Below are positions 7,923 through 16,275 of a stretch of DNA of 64,000 nt, one piece after another (positions within the stretch are counted from its first letter, which is position 1; every line of letters starts with the position of its first letter). The translations under genes were made by a program, and so were the position numbers. Below the pieces are notes generated by a model. That model did not search any database and was not told the DNA's origin. It was given only the letters and a program-made list of their open reading frames with translations. The stretch lies in NCBI RefSeq assembly GCF_012295615.1, contig NZ_CP051183.1, positions 873,001 to 937,000 of the forward strand. Reading direction: 5' to 3'. The DNA comes from Bermanella marisrubri. Lineage in GTDB: Bacteria > Pseudomonadota > Gammaproteobacteria > Pseudomonadales > Oceanobacteraceae.

Positions 7923-8840
7923 ATGCTAAAACTAATCTATCATCCCAATTACTCCTGCGACTTTCCAGAAAACCACCGCTTCGTGATGAGCAAGTTTGTG
8001 CGTTTGTATGAAGTGGCAACACGGGAAGGTTGGGTATTAGCGGACGGCAGTAATGTTTTGCAACCGCAGGCAGCCAGCTTAGAAGACTTAAGTATTGTGC
8101 ATGATGCTACTTATTTAAATGGTCTAGTAGGTAATGATATTGACCCTAAAGCATGGCGTCGCATTGGTTTGCCTTGGAGCCAAGGGCTGGTCGACCGAAC
8201 ATTAACCGCACCTAATGGAACCTTGTTGGCTGCGCGGACAGCTTTGCAAGAAGGCTTAGCGTGTCACCTTGCTGGCGGCACGCATCATGCTCATCGGGAT
8301 TTTGGTTCTGGCTTTTGCATGATCAATGATTTGGCCTATGCCGCCAAAACCCTAGTCGCCAACAATGAAGTACAGCGTATTTTAATTTTTGATTGTGATG
8401 TACACCAAGGGGATGGTACGGCCGCTATTCTCGAGAACGATGCTGATATTTTTACTTGCTCTATTCATTGTGAGAAAAACTTTCCGTTTCGAAAATCTCA
8501 GAGTGATTTAGATGTGGGACTGGATCTTTATCTGCAAGACAAAGAATACATTGATGTGGTGATGAGTACCTTGCAGGACTTACTCGAAACCGTAAAACCG
8601 GATTTGGTTTTGTACGATGCAGGTGTGGATGTGTGGCAGCATGATGATCTTGGAAAGCTCGATATTACATGGCAGGGCATTCACGATCGTGATGAGCACG
8701 TTATTAAAACATGCTTGCTAAAACACATTCCAATTATGACGGTTATTGGTGGTGGTTATGATAAAGATCATCAGCGTTTGGCCGAGCGCCATAGTATTGT
8801 GGTGGATGTGGCGCATCAGTTGGCAGGGCAGTTTCTCTAG
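7923..8840 (+). CDS. Histone deacetylase-fold (acetoin utilisation/APAH-like) hydrolase
   Basis: The 305-residue protein has the arginase/deacetylase zinc-hydrolase motifs: 'GGTHHAH' (tandem His121-His122), 'GFCMINDLA', 'DCDVHQGDG' (zinc ligands Asp159 and His161), a later Asp in 'QHDDLG' (about 240-242), and 'GGGYD' (Tyr279). All expected active-site residues are present, so it should be an active deacylase or amidohydrolase. Bacterial members act on acetylpolyamines, small amides or acetyl-lysine; the substrate here is unknown. The ATG at 7923 directly follows the Nmad3 stop (2-bp gap), so it is the last gene of a three-gene operon. An upstream in-frame start at 7884 would lie within the Nmad3 gene. 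Confidence 0.85.
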   Translation: MLKLIYHPNYSCDFPENHRFVMSKFVRLYEVATREGWVLADGSNVLQPQAASLEDLSIVHDATYLNGLVGNDIDPKAWRRIGLPWSQGLVDRTLTAPNGTLLAARTALQEGLACHLAGGTHHAHRDFGSGFCMINDLAYAAKTLVANNEVQRILIFDCDVHQGDGTAAILENDADIFTCSIHCEKNFPFRKSQSDLDVGLDLYLQDKEYIDVVMSTLQDLLETVKPDLVLYDAGVDVWQHDDLGKLDITWQGIHDRDEHVIKTCLLKHIPIMTVIGGGYDKDHQRLAERHSIVVDVAHQLAGQFL

Positions 8841-8890
8841 GCTTTGTTTATATTCAGTGCATTTGGCGGATAGTAATGCTTTATGTCTGT

Positions 8891-8982
8891 GGCGAGGCTG
8901 CAATATAGTCCGTCAAAAAGATGGATCTTTTTGTCGAGCCTACATGGATGTATTCACGGCGAGACTATATTGCAGCCTCGCC
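8891..8982. repeat. Nested inverted repeat (20-bp perfect arms) in intergenic DNA
   Basis: The arms 8891-8910 and 8963-8982 are perfect 20-bp reverse complements (GGCGAGGCTGCAATATAGTC and its complement) separated by 52 bp. Inside, 8911-8936 forms a second hairpin (CGTCAAAAAGAT / ATCTTTTTGTCG, one mismatch). The remaining loop holds the sequence around 'CTACATGGATGTATTCACGG'. It lies between the deacetylase gene and the convergent CPXCG gene and contains no gene. It could be a bidirectional terminator, a structured RNA or a small dispersed palindromic element. Confidence 0.85.
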
Positions 8983-9051
8983 TCAGGCATTGCTTAAAGC
9001 ACTCCTAATACGTTGATACTCGTTTTACTCAAGGCATTTATATTGAAGAAA

Positions 9052-9246
9052 TCAAGCATCATTCTCAGCACGAACTTCCGCACTGGCATGTCCGTTTTCA
9101 TCAACATAAGTAAAGACTTCAATGGGTCGACAGCATACTTGGCAATCCTCTATGTATTGCTGATCCCCTTGGCTTGGATCGAGCAAAATCTCGATGATTT
9201 CACCGCAATAGGGGCATTGAATACTTTGACCGTCTAATAAGCTCAT
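9052..9246 (-). CDS. CPXCG motif-containing cysteine-rich protein
   Basis: The 64-residue protein has 'CPYCG' at residues 11-15 and a second Cys group 'DCQVCCRPIEV' near 34-44. Together these form a presumed four-cysteine zinc ribbon, with an acidic C-terminus. It matches the small CPXCG family of gammaproteobacteria, whose function is unknown. It lies 31 bp downstream of the MOSC gene on the same strand and could share its transcript. Confidence 0.8.
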   Translation of the reverse strand: MSLLDGQSIQCPYCGEIIEILLDPSQGDQQYIEDCQVCCRPIEVFTYVDENGHASAEVRAENDA

Positions 9247-9277
9247 GCTGCTATCCCTCTAATGACTGGATGAAAAA

Positions 9278-9790
9278 TTAAAATAACGATTCCTGTGGCG
9301 ATAGTAATTCCACCTTGTCTCCTACCTTGATGGTGCCGCTTTCAATCACTTTCAAGCATAGACCACCATGTCCCATCATGGCGGCGATAGCACCTTTACC
9401 CAATGCCTGCTCCATTCGACTACAGGGATGGCATAGCGCGCCCGCCTCGAACACTGCGCTACCGATTTTAAATTGCTGATAGCGTAGAGCATTGAGGTTA
9501 ATTCCTTTGACCACGAGATTGCGTCTGAGTTGTTCTGGGTAGACAGTTTTATCCCCAAGAAAGTGGCCAATTTGCTCAATGAATTCTGCGCTAATGAGGG
9601 TCACTTGTCGGCCGGAGCCCGGTGTTTTGTCCATGCGATGGTCACCGACCAATCCCAAGTCTTTTACCGCTTCGGTGCTTTCCAATACCTCCATTGACAT
9701 ACGTCGGCCAGGACGCACGCCGATCCAAGTCAGTTCACCAGGAGGCAGGCTTTTGATATAGCGGCTGAATAAGGCTTTCTGACTATTCAT
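9278..9790 (-). CDS. MOSC domain-containing protein
   Basis: The 170-residue protein contains the MOSC core: 'GLVGDHRMDKTPGSGRQVTLIS' region (about 46-67), 'LRRNLVVKGINLNAL' (about 88-102) and the conserved 'CHPCSRME' (about 118-125), followed by 'GHGGLCLKVI'. MOSC domains are beta-barrels related to molybdenum cofactor sulfurase C-termini and bind Moco or handle sulfur. Genes for Moco synthesis lie about 5 kb away. Its start overlaps the end of the upstream 213-residue gene by 4 bp, indicating coupling. Confidence 0.8.
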   Translation of the reverse strand: MNSQKALFSRYIKSLPPGELTWIGVRPGRRMSMEVLESTEAVKDLGLVGDHRMDKTPGSGRQVTLISAEFIEQIGHFLGDKTVYPEQLRRNLVVKGINLNALRYQQFKIGSAVFEAGALCHPCSRMEQALGKGAIAAMMGHGGLCLKVIESGTIKVGDKVELLSPQESLF

Positions 9791-10428
9791 ACGGTATCTT
9801 CTTTCTCATATTCATCATTCGATAACATGAGGGTTGGGTTTTGTAAGGGCAAGAACCAGTTCTGCGTTGCCTGACCATGGCCGCCATTGAGATGTTGTGT
9901 TTGTTCATAAGAGCTTTGTAAAGATTTGGCTAGCGCGGTGGCACCCAGTTTACGATAAAAAGGCAGGCTTTCTATAAAGAAGGGCAATTGATTGCTAATG
10001 TCCTGCTCACTATTTTTATCCGCCACAAACTGCCGCTGAAACTCATTCAATGCTTGCTGTATACGTTGATCTTCTAATGCATTGGCGTCTGGCTCGAGTG
10101 TCCAGGTCATGTCACTGTTTAAATTACAGCGAGCGAAAAAGATGCGGCTATGATTGTTGTCATTTATGCCGTCTTTTTTCAGGCCCCAATCCTGTGGCTC
10201 AATCAGGCTGAGTTTCCAGCGTGAGCCATGAAGGTATAAGTAGTAGCTTTGATTTTGCTTCGGCTGGAAGCTGAATTCAGCGTTTAATACTAATACCGAA
10301 GTGAAATAATCCGCCCACCAGGCTTTGGCTGTTTTGGCAATGACATGGCTTGGCTGCATTTGCCCAATGTGAGTGAGCACGCTAACCAAGCCTTTACCTT
10401 GTGGATTGGGGTTTTGTGATTGAGCCAT
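9787..10428 (-). CDS. Conserved hypothetical protein
   Basis: This is a 213-residue soluble protein with no signal peptide or membrane segment. The N-terminus contains 'NPNPQGKGLV', followed by an alpha/beta region rich in aromatic residues ('SYYLYLHGSRWKLSLI'). I recognise this as a family found in pseudomonads and relatives but cannot assign a function. Its 3' end overlaps the MOSC gene by 4 bp, so the two are translated from one message, transcribed away from the divergent dehydrogenase-like gene. Confidence 0.6.
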   Translation of the reverse strand: MAQSQNPNPQGKGLVSVLTHIGQMQPSHVIAKTAKAWWADYFTSVLVLNAEFSFQPKQNQSYYLYLHGSRWKLSLIEPQDWGLKKDGINDNNHSRIFFARCNLNSDMTWTLEPDANALEDQRIQQALNEFQRQFVADKNSEQDISNQLPFFIESLPFYRKLGATALAKSLQSSYEQTQHLNGGHGQATQNWFLPLQNPTLMLSNDEYEKEDTV

Positions 10429-10519
10429 AATTTAAAGCTAGGTTATCTCGTTCAGGCTGTTTTTTTGATCGCTAAGTGATAGCTTAGTACGCACAGTTTA
10501 GCGGATAGGATGACCCCAG

Positions 10520-11686
10520 ATGAATATTCAACGTGTTGTTTGCTGGTTAATCGTTGTGGTGCTTTGCCCGTTTGCACAGGCAGTCGATAGCCGTATTGAG
10601 GTGATGGCTGGCCTGACGTTATCTGAGTTTGCTGATGTTCCCAATGCAAGACAAATGGCGCAGACTCAATCGGGTGATATTGTGGTGGGTTCGCGCAAGC
10701 TGGGCAAGGTCCATGGTATCAGCGAGCAGGGTGAGGTCTTTGTTCTGGCGGATGAATTGTTCATGCCCAGTGCTGTAGCCATCGATTCGCAAAATCGCCT
10801 TTATATCGCGGCGGTAAACAGCATCTATCGTGTGGATAATCTAGATCGTATCTTCGAACAACGTAAACCTGTATCTCGTTTAAATGTTCTGGCGGATGGG
10901 CTTCCAGATGCCAGTCATCACGGTTGGAAGGCGATTACCCTTAGCCCAGATGAAAGCACGCTTGTGGTGCCAGTGGGGGCTCCTTGCAACATTTGCTTGG
11001 TCCATCCAGAATCCGGCCAACAACCCTTTGGAACGATTCTAGCGATCAATAAAAGTAAGTTGGATCAAGGACAACTGGCCTATGATTTGATGGCCACAGG
11101 TGTACGCAACAGTGTAGGCATGGATTTTCACCCTAAAACCGGCGATTTATGGTTTAGCGATAATGGCCGGGATTGGATGGGAGATGATATGCCACCTTGT
11201 GAAATTAACCGTATACCTCAGTCCGCTTTAACCAAGGGTAATCATTACGGCTATCCGTTTATTCATGGTCATCCGCAAAAGGGTGGTGCTTTAGAGCCGC
11301 AAGACGACATCCGAGCCCGCATGCCCGATAAGCAGTTCATTAATCCGCTGGTGGAAATACAAGCCCATAGTGCGCCCCTTGGTATCCATTGGTATCGAGG
11401 CTCAGGAGAGCAAGCAATGGATGCCTTGAAAGGTGCTTTATTAGTGGCCGAGCATGGCAGCTGGAATCGCTCAAGTCCTGTGGGCTATCGCGTTAGTGCC
11501 TACTGGTTTGATCGAAATCATGAGGTAACGGAGCACAAGGTGTTGGTGGATTTCTTGACCGACAATGACGATAAACTGGGGCGCCCAGTGGACTTCTTGG
11601 AGCTGGCCAACGGTGATGTATTGATCAGTGATGATGCTGGCAATAAGATTTGGCGTTTAAGCGCTGCGACCGCGGACAAACAGTGA
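10520..11686 (+). CDS. Secreted PQQ-dependent sugar (sorbosone) dehydrogenase-like protein
   Basis: The 388-residue protein has a signal peptide (about residues 1-22, cleavage after 'AQA'). The remainder looks like a six-bladed beta-propeller of the glucose/sorbosone dehydrogenase family, with repeated 'GDIVVGSR', 'NRLYIAAVNSIYRV' and the hallmark 'TGDLWFSDNGRDWMGDDMPP' (about 206-225). It also has 'YGYPFIHGH' and 'LLVAEHGSWNRS'. Members oxidise sugars or alcohols in the periplasm, usually with PQQ. PQQ synthesis genes are not visible here. The gene is divergent from the hypothetical/MOSC pair. Confidence 0.75.
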   Translation: MNIQRVVCWLIVVVLCPFAQAVDSRIEVMAGLTLSEFADVPNARQMAQTQSGDIVVGSRKLGKVHGISEQGEVFVLADELFMPSAVAIDSQNRLYIAAVNSIYRVDNLDRIFEQRKPVSRLNVLADGLPDASHHGWKAITLSPDESTLVVPVGAPCNICLVHPESGQQPFGTILAINKSKLDQGQLAYDLMATGVRNSVGMDFHPKTGDLWFSDNGRDWMGDDMPPCEINRIPQSALTKGNHYGYPFIHGHPQKGGALEPQDDIRARMPDKQFINPLVEIQAHSAPLGIHWYRGSGEQAMDALKGALLVAEHGSWNRSSPVGYRVSAYWFDRNHEVTEHKVLVDFLTDNDDKLGRPVDFLELANGDVLISDDAGNKIWRLSAATADKQ

Positions 11687-11764
11687 TTTTTGAGCCCAAT
11701 CTGGGTAAGCTAGAGCACATTCATATCGTCATATATTTGTTACGAATTTGCTTGAGGTTTATCC

Positions 11765-13288
11765 ATGTTGGCACCGGATTTAGTCATATCGTTAATTGTT
11801 ATAAGCACTGTGTTTGCTGGTGGCGTTTGGACCCTGCAGCGCCAAGCCCGCAACCAAATTTCTGATTTAAAGCAGCAGTTGGATGAAAGCCAACTTCAAG
11901 TGCAGCAGCATCAGCAGGCTTTGCACCAGGCACAGACGCAAATTCAAGTAGATGAAAACACCAAGCAGTCTTTGCAGCAGCAAGTAAAAGACCTACATAA
12001 TACCCATCAGCAAAATGTTGCTCAGATCGAAAGTCTGCGCAATGAGTTATCCCAAGCGCAAGGTCAGCTCAAGCACAATGAAGCGGTACTGACGCAAAGT
12101 GCCAAGGATGCGCAAAAGCTCATTGAAAAAGAGCATCGTATTGAAAGCCTAAATCAAGAAATCAGTGAATTGAAAACAGCACTGAAGCAAGAGCAAGTAG
12201 AGCGAGAAAAAGAACAAGAAAGCTTACATGAGAAATTAGCCTTGCTTGAACAAAATAAAAAGCAGTTATCCCAAGAGTTTGAAAACCTATCCAATAAAAT
12301 CTTTGATGAGAAATACAAGCAGTTTAATCAAACCAGTAAAGAAGGTTTATCAAGTTTATTGAATCCGTTTAAGGATCAACTGGAAGGTCTGCGCAAGAAA
12401 GTCGATGATGTGTACGTCGCAGAAAGTAAAGACCGCGCATCGCTTAAAGCACAAATTGGAGAGCTGCATAAGCTCAATCGCCAGATTACAGAAGAAGCAT
12501 CTGCGTTAACCCGTGCTCTGAAAGGTGAAAAGAAAACTCAAGGTAATTGGGGCGAACTGGTATTGGAAACCGTATTGGAGAAATCCGGTTTGCGTGCAGG
12601 TGAAGAATACGTACGTGAAAAAAGCATTAATACGGAAGGGGATCGCTACCGCCCTGATGTGATCATCAACCTGCCTGAAAACAAACATATCATCGTCGAC
12701 GCCAAAGTATCATTGGTTGCTTACACAGATTATGTGAATGCAGAAACCGATGATGAACGTCAGCAGCATTTGAAAACCCATGTGCAGGCGGTGAAAGCCC
12801 ATATCAAAGCATTGTCAGAAAAACCCTATGATCAATTGCCTGGTGTGAATAGCCCAGACTTTGTCTTTCTATTCATGCCAGTCGAACCTGCCTTTATGGT
12901 GGCGTTTCAATATGATGATTCCTTGTTTAACGAAGCCTTTGAAAAACGAATTGTTGTCGTAACGCCTACCACGCTATTGGCAAGTTTACGCACGGTTTCA
13001 AATCTATGGTCCATCGAGCGACAAAATAAACACGCTAAGCAGTTAGCCGAACAAGCAGGCAAGGTGCACGACAAGCTGGTGGGTTTTGTGGAAAGCATGG
13101 AAAAAGTAGGGGCGCAATTAACCACTGTTCAAAAGACTTATGACACCGCTTGGAATCAATTAAAAGAAGGCCGTGGTAACCTATTGAGTCAGGCTCATAA
13201 ATTTAAAGACTTAGGTGTGCGCTCGAAAAAAGAGTTACCCAAGCATGTGATGGAAACAGCGGAGCTTGAGTTTAGTGAAGACGACTGA
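11765..13288 (+). CDS. rmuC: RmuC-family DNA recombination protein
   Basis: The 507-residue protein has an N-terminal membrane anchor (about residues 6-24), a long Gln/Glu/Lys-rich coiled coil (about 25-200) and the RmuC domain (about 245-460). The domain includes 'GNWGELVLETVLEKSGL', 'RYRPDVIINLP', 'HIIVDAKVSL' and 'FLFMPVEPAF', consistent with its PD-(D/E)XK-like fold (D...DAK). In E. coli, rmuC loss affects recombination at small inverted repeats. It is followed after 40 bp by a WYL-domain regulator on the same strand. Confidence 0.92.
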   Translation: MLAPDLVISLIVISTVFAGGVWTLQRQARNQISDLKQQLDESQLQVQQHQQALHQAQTQIQVDENTKQSLQQQVKDLHNTHQQNVAQIESLRNELSQAQGQLKHNEAVLTQSAKDAQKLIEKEHRIESLNQEISELKTALKQEQVEREKEQESLHEKLALLEQNKKQLSQEFENLSNKIFDEKYKQFNQTSKEGLSSLLNPFKDQLEGLRKKVDDVYVAESKDRASLKAQIGELHKLNRQITEEASALTRALKGEKKTQGNWGELVLETVLEKSGLRAGEEYVREKSINTEGDRYRPDVIINLPENKHIIVDAKVSLVAYTDYVNAETDDERQQHLKTHVQAVKAHIKALSEKPYDQLPGVNSPDFVFLFMPVEPAFMVAFQYDDSLFNEAFEKRIVVVTPTTLLASLRTVSNLWSIERQNKHAKQLAEQAGKVHDKLVGFVESMEKVGAQLTTVQKTYDTAWNQLKEGRGNLLSQAHKFKDLGVRSKKELPKHVMETAELEFSEDD

Positions 13289-13328
13289 GCAAGCTAAAAA
13301 CAAGGGATTAAGCGTGAGGGCATAGAGC

Positions 13329-14165
13329 GTGGAAGGTTACTTGACGCAAAAGGAAAATAGCAGTGCAACTGAACATAAACGCTTTGCGTTCTTAGAGCTC
13401 ATGCTGATCTGGGAAGGTTGCGTGAGTGCCAAGCAAATCCAATCCCAGTTTGAAATCAGTGATCGCTTAGCTGAAATAATCATTAAAAAATATAAAGAAC
13501 TTTATCCAGACAATATTGCATACAGTGGTGAAAAGCGCGCCTATATTCCTACCCCGCAAATGGTTGCTCAATTTAGTGATGGCACGTTGCAAGATTATGT
13601 GCAAATCATCGCTGACCATGCCATGGTATCTGAGCTACCGTTACCGAAGCGACGTATCGATCCTGCATTTGTTCGCCCAATTCTGCTGGCTATCCGCGAA
13701 CAAAAGCGTTTGAAGATTGATTATGCATCAGTGAGCAATCCCAATTTTAGTCAACGCATTATTCAGCCACACCATTTGGTTTTTGATGGTATTCGTTGGC
13801 ATGTGCGGGCTTATTGTGAAAAAAACCAAGGCTTTCGAGATTTTGTTTTAAGCCGTATCGATCCTGCATTTGGTGGTGAGTTATTGGACGGTGCAGACCA
13901 CTACGATATTGAAGATGAAGACTGGAATGCTTTTGTGGATGTTGAGATTCAACCTGATGCGCGGTTAGAAGAGAATCGAAAACATTTGATTGCGCTTGAT
14001 TATGAAATGACAGAACAGAACGGCGAATATCGTAAAACCGTTCATGTGCGTAAAGCCATGTTGATGTATTTTTTACGTCGAATGGGACTAGATCAGTATC
14101 ACCAAAAGCCGGAAGTACAGCAAATTACGTTGACGGCCCATTGCCAAGCTCAGTTAAAGCTTTAG
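13329..14165 (+). CDS. WYL-domain transcriptional regulator (wHTH-WYL-WCX, BrxR/CapW-like)
   Basis: The 278-residue protein has an N-terminal winged-helix region (about 15-75), a WYL domain (about 113-185, with 'RWHVRAYCEKN...FRDFVLSRI') and a WCX-like C-terminal part (about 205-278). The GTG start at 13329 has an SD (GAGGG) 8 bp upstream. The 'RWHVRAYC' and 'FRDFVLSR' blocks are those of BrxR/CapW-type regulators, which repress phage-defence operons and sense nucleic-acid-like ligands. No defence operon is adjacent here; the upstream gene is rmuC. It may be a stand-alone regulator of that type. Confidence 0.75.
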   Translation: MEGYLTQKENSSATEHKRFAFLELMLIWEGCVSAKQIQSQFEISDRLAEIIIKKYKELYPDNIAYSGEKRAYIPTPQMVAQFSDGTLQDYVQIIADHAMVSELPLPKRRIDPAFVRPILLAIREQKRLKIDYASVSNPNFSQRIIQPHHLVFDGIRWHVRAYCEKNQGFRDFVLSRIDPAFGGELLDGADHYDIEDEDWNAFVDVEIQPDARLEENRKHLIALDYEMTEQNGEYRKTVHVRKAMLMYFLRRMGLDQYHQKPEVQQITLTAHCQAQLKL

Positions 14166-14195
14166 GGCACCTCTAATAAGTTACTTTAAGCTCTG

Positions 14196-14222
14196 GCCTT
14201 GATCGTGTTTCAAGATCAAGGC
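14196..14222. other. Hairpin between convergent genes
   Basis: A perfect 9-bp stem (GCCTTGATC / GATCAAGGC) with a 9-nt loop lies between the WYL gene and moaE, which converge. There is no T tract on either side. It may act as a weak bidirectional terminator or RNA-end stabiliser. Confidence 0.5.
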
Positions 14223-14292
14223 GTGTCTAACGGGTTAAATCAAAATACCACCCTTCAGTCGCTGCTATGCTCGCGACACGCTACATTAAAGA

Positions 14293-14751
14293 TCACCACT
14301 TCTTAAGCGCGTCTTTGTCTTTTTGATTCGCTTTTACCCAGCGATCACCCTCTTGTGTGGTTTCTTTTTTCCAAAATGGCGCTTCGTGCTTCAAGTAATC
14401 CATGATGAAGCGACATGCATCAAATGCGGCTTCACGATGGGGGCTGCTGGCGGAGACAAATACAATTTGATCGCTGATATGCAACTGACCAATGCGATGA
14501 ATAAGACTAACGCGATTAATTGGCCAGCGCTGTTTGGCTTGCTCTACGATGTTCTCTAAAGACTTTTCCGTCATGCCGGGGTAGTGTTCAAGAAATAAGC
14601 CCGTTACGTTTTTCCCTTGGTTAAAGTCTCGAACCAAGCCAGTGAAGAATACAATGGCGCCATCGTTAGGGTTATCCTGACGCATGGCTTGGTATTCTTG
14701 AGCAATATCAAAGTCTGCTTCTTGAACGGCAATCTTATTCATACTAGCCAC
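14293..14751 (-). CDS. moaE: Molybdopterin synthase catalytic subunit MoaE
   Basis: This 152-residue protein is the large subunit that transfers sulfur from MoaD thiocarboxylate to cPMP, forming molybdopterin. It shows 'GAIVFFTGLVRDFNQG', 'LEHYPGMTEKSLENI', 'HRIGQL' and the catalytic lysine region 'APFWKKE' (about 129-135). Length is normal for the family. Its start overlaps the 3' end of moaD by 8 bp, consistent with stoichiometric co-expression. It is last in the moaBCDE operon. Confidence 0.95.
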   Translation of the reverse strand: MASMNKIAVQEADFDIAQEYQAMRQDNPNDGAIVFFTGLVRDFNQGKNVTGLFLEHYPGMTEKSLENIVEQAKQRWPINRVSLIHRIGQLHISDQIVFVSASSPHREAAFDACRFIMDYLKHEAPFWKKETTQEGDRWVKANQKDKDALKKW

Positions 14752-15007
14752 CTGTTACCGGCGGAAAAAAGGCCACTTCTTGAGTATTGGCAATCGGCTG
14801 GTTTTGAATGTCTTGTGGGCTTAACATGACTTGATCCACGGCACACATTAGGTCGTCTCGCTCAAGAAAAGCTTGCCACTGTGGATTTTCCTTCACCAAA
14901 TGCTGTAGCAGTTGTTTTGCGGTGGTCTGCTCAGAGATATGGACATCCACTGAGTCGATCCCTAGTTGTTCTTTCAGTTGTGCAAAAAAAAGAATTTTCA
15001 TAATCAC
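14744..15007 (-). CDS. moaD: Molybdopterin synthase sulfur-carrier subunit MoaD
   Basis: This 87-residue ubiquitin-like protein ends in the required Gly-Gly ('PPVTGG'), the site of adenylation by MoeB and thiocarboxylation. It also has 'ILFFAQLKEQLG' at the start and 'PIANTQEVAFFPPV'. It lies 3 bp after moaC and overlaps moaE. Confidence 0.93.
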   Translation of the reverse strand: MIMKILFFAQLKEQLGIDSVDVHISEQTTAKQLLQHLVKENPQWQAFLERDDLMCAVDQVMLSPQDIQNQPIANTQEVAFFPPVTGG

Positions 15008-15010
15008 TGT

Positions 15011-15493
15011 CTAACTGTTTTCACTAGCTTGATAGTGGCCGCTTTTACCACCATGTTTTTCGAGTACACGTACGCCGCTAATAGTCATGGCTTTATCGAC
15101 CGCTTTGCACATATCAAATAAGGTCAATGCGGCAACACTGGCAGCGGTAAGGGCTTCCATTTCAACGCCTGTTTGACCAGCGAGTTTGCATAAGCTTTCG
15201 ATACGAACTCGATTATTATCAGCCTGTACTTCGAAATCTACTTGCACTTTGCTCAGCATAAGCGGATGGCACAATGGAATAAGTTGGCTAGTCTGTTTCG
15301 CAGCTTGAATACCTGCAATACGTGCAACTGAAAAAACATCGCCTTTATGATGCTTTCCATCTAGGATTAATTGCAGTGTCTGAGGTTGCATTTCAATATA
15401 GGCTTCAGCACGAGCAATACGGGTTGTGGTGGACTTTTCACTCACGTCCACCATATTGGCCTCACCGTTTTGATTTAAGTGTGTAAAGCTCAT
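15011..15493 (-). CDS. moaC: Cyclic pyranopterin monophosphate synthase MoaC
   Basis: This 160-residue enzyme converts the product of MoaA (3',8-cH2GTP) to cPMP. Conserved catalytic blocks are '[17 protein letters not shown]', 'LIPLCHPL' and '[14 protein letters not shown]' near the C-terminus, which contains the conserved Asp and Lys residues. It lies 3 bp from both moaB and moaD. Confidence 0.95.
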   Translation of the reverse strand: MSFTHLNQNGEANMVDVSEKSTTTRIARAEAYIEMQPQTLQLILDGKHHKGDVFSVARIAGIQAAKQTSQLIPLCHPLMLSKVQVDFEVQADNNRVRIESLCKLAGQTGVEMEALTAASVAALTLFDMCKAVDKAMTISGVRVLEKHGGKSGHYQASENS

Positions 15494-15496
15494 GCA

Positions 15497-16042
15497 TTAT
15501 CCCCGTGAGCGACAGTTTTCAATTTCGGTTTTTTTAAGCTGAGCAACAAAGTTACACGGACCTTGGCGGCTATCCAGTTGGGCACTAATAATATCATCCC
15601 ATGCTGTGCGGCAAGCATTGGTAGAGCCTGGCATACAAAAAATAATCACACCGTTGGCCAAGCCTGCGACCGCTCGACTTTGAATGGTGCTGGTGCCTAT
15701 TTGCTCAAAGCTTATTTGGCGAAATAGTTCGCCAAAGCCTTCTACGGTTTTATCAAATAGCGGGGTGACCGCTTCTGGGGTGCTATCGCGACCAGTAAAG
15801 CCGGTACCACCTGTCACCAAAATACCTTGAATACCATCATCGGCTACCCATTGACTGATCACCGCTCGGATTTTGTATATATCGTCTATGACGATTTTTT
15901 TATCGCTTAGCTTGTGGCCCGCCTCTTTTAACTTTTCTACTAATAATTGTCCGCTCGTGTCATTTTCTTCGGTGCGGGTATCAGAAACGGTTAAAACTGC
16001 GAGGTTAAGTGCTGAAAAAACGTCACTTTTTTGTTTGGACAT
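15497..16042 (-). CDS. moaB: Molybdenum cofactor biosynthesis protein MoaB
   Basis: The 181-residue protein is of the MoaB/MogA family, which adenylylates molybdopterin in the Moco pathway. Visible motifs are '[18 protein letters not shown]', '[13 protein letters not shown]', '[11 protein letters not shown]' and '[12 protein letters not shown]'. The ATG at 16042 is chosen because an SD (AAAGG) precedes it and the family N-terminus starts here. An in-frame upstream ATG at 16132 would add an atypical 30-residue tail. It is the first gene of the moaBCDE operon. moaA is not in the window. Confidence 0.92.
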   Translation of the reverse strand: MSKQKSDVFSALNLAVLTVSDTRTEENDTSGQLLVEKLKEAGHKLSDKKIVIDDIYKIRAVISQWVADDGIQGILVTGGTGFTGRDSTPEAVTPLFDKTVEGFGELFRQISFEQIGTSTIQSRAVAGLANGVIIFCMPGSTNACRTAWDDIISAQLDSRQGPCNFVAQLKKTEIENCRSRG

Positions 16043-16126
16043 GGTGCGTACCTTTAAGAAAAACGCTATAGGCAGATATTGCCTCATGTGGTCATGATTT
16101 AGCAAATGCTTGGCGTGAATTGACAC

Positions 16127-16275
16127 CACCATTTGGGCGATGGTGACAATATTGAGCTCGTTTATAGTGGCCCGAGGCTATCGTGACTAGCCTAAAGGTG
16201 GCCGTCCAAAGCTTTGCATTAAGCTAGGAGACCCGGTCCCAATCCAATAATAAAAATAAAAACTGGAGGCCCATT
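16127..16275 (+). promoter_or_regulatory. Structured intergenic leader between moaB and the lipase gene
   Basis: The 233-bp gap between the divergent moaB and lipase genes contains several potential hairpins. CACCAT (16127-16132) pairs with ATGGTG (16140-16145). AGGCTA pairs with TAGCCT around a 7-nt loop near 16175-16195, flanked by GGCC on both sides, and AGCTT / AAGCT pair near 16217-16232. The lipase SD (GGAGG, about 16265) follows. The structure could serve either direction. I could not match it firmly to a known riboswitch; a molybdenum-cofactor RNA motif was considered because of the adjacent moa operon. Confidence 0.35.

Noticed and set aside
5917-8840. A complete phage-defence or restriction island
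   Set aside because: Although a nuclease-like gene and an Nmad3 gene are present, no methyltransferase, restriction ATPase or toxin-antitoxin pair was recognised.
14161-14292. Insertion-sequence end ('GGCACCTCTAATAA')
   Set aside because: It resembles ends of some transposable elements, but no matching inverted end, transposase or target duplication was seen.
16120-16168. Sigma-70 promoter for the lipase (TTGACA at 16120, TATAGT at 16163)
   Set aside because: The spacing is wrong (the nearest combinations give 14 or 37 bp), so no promoter is claimed.
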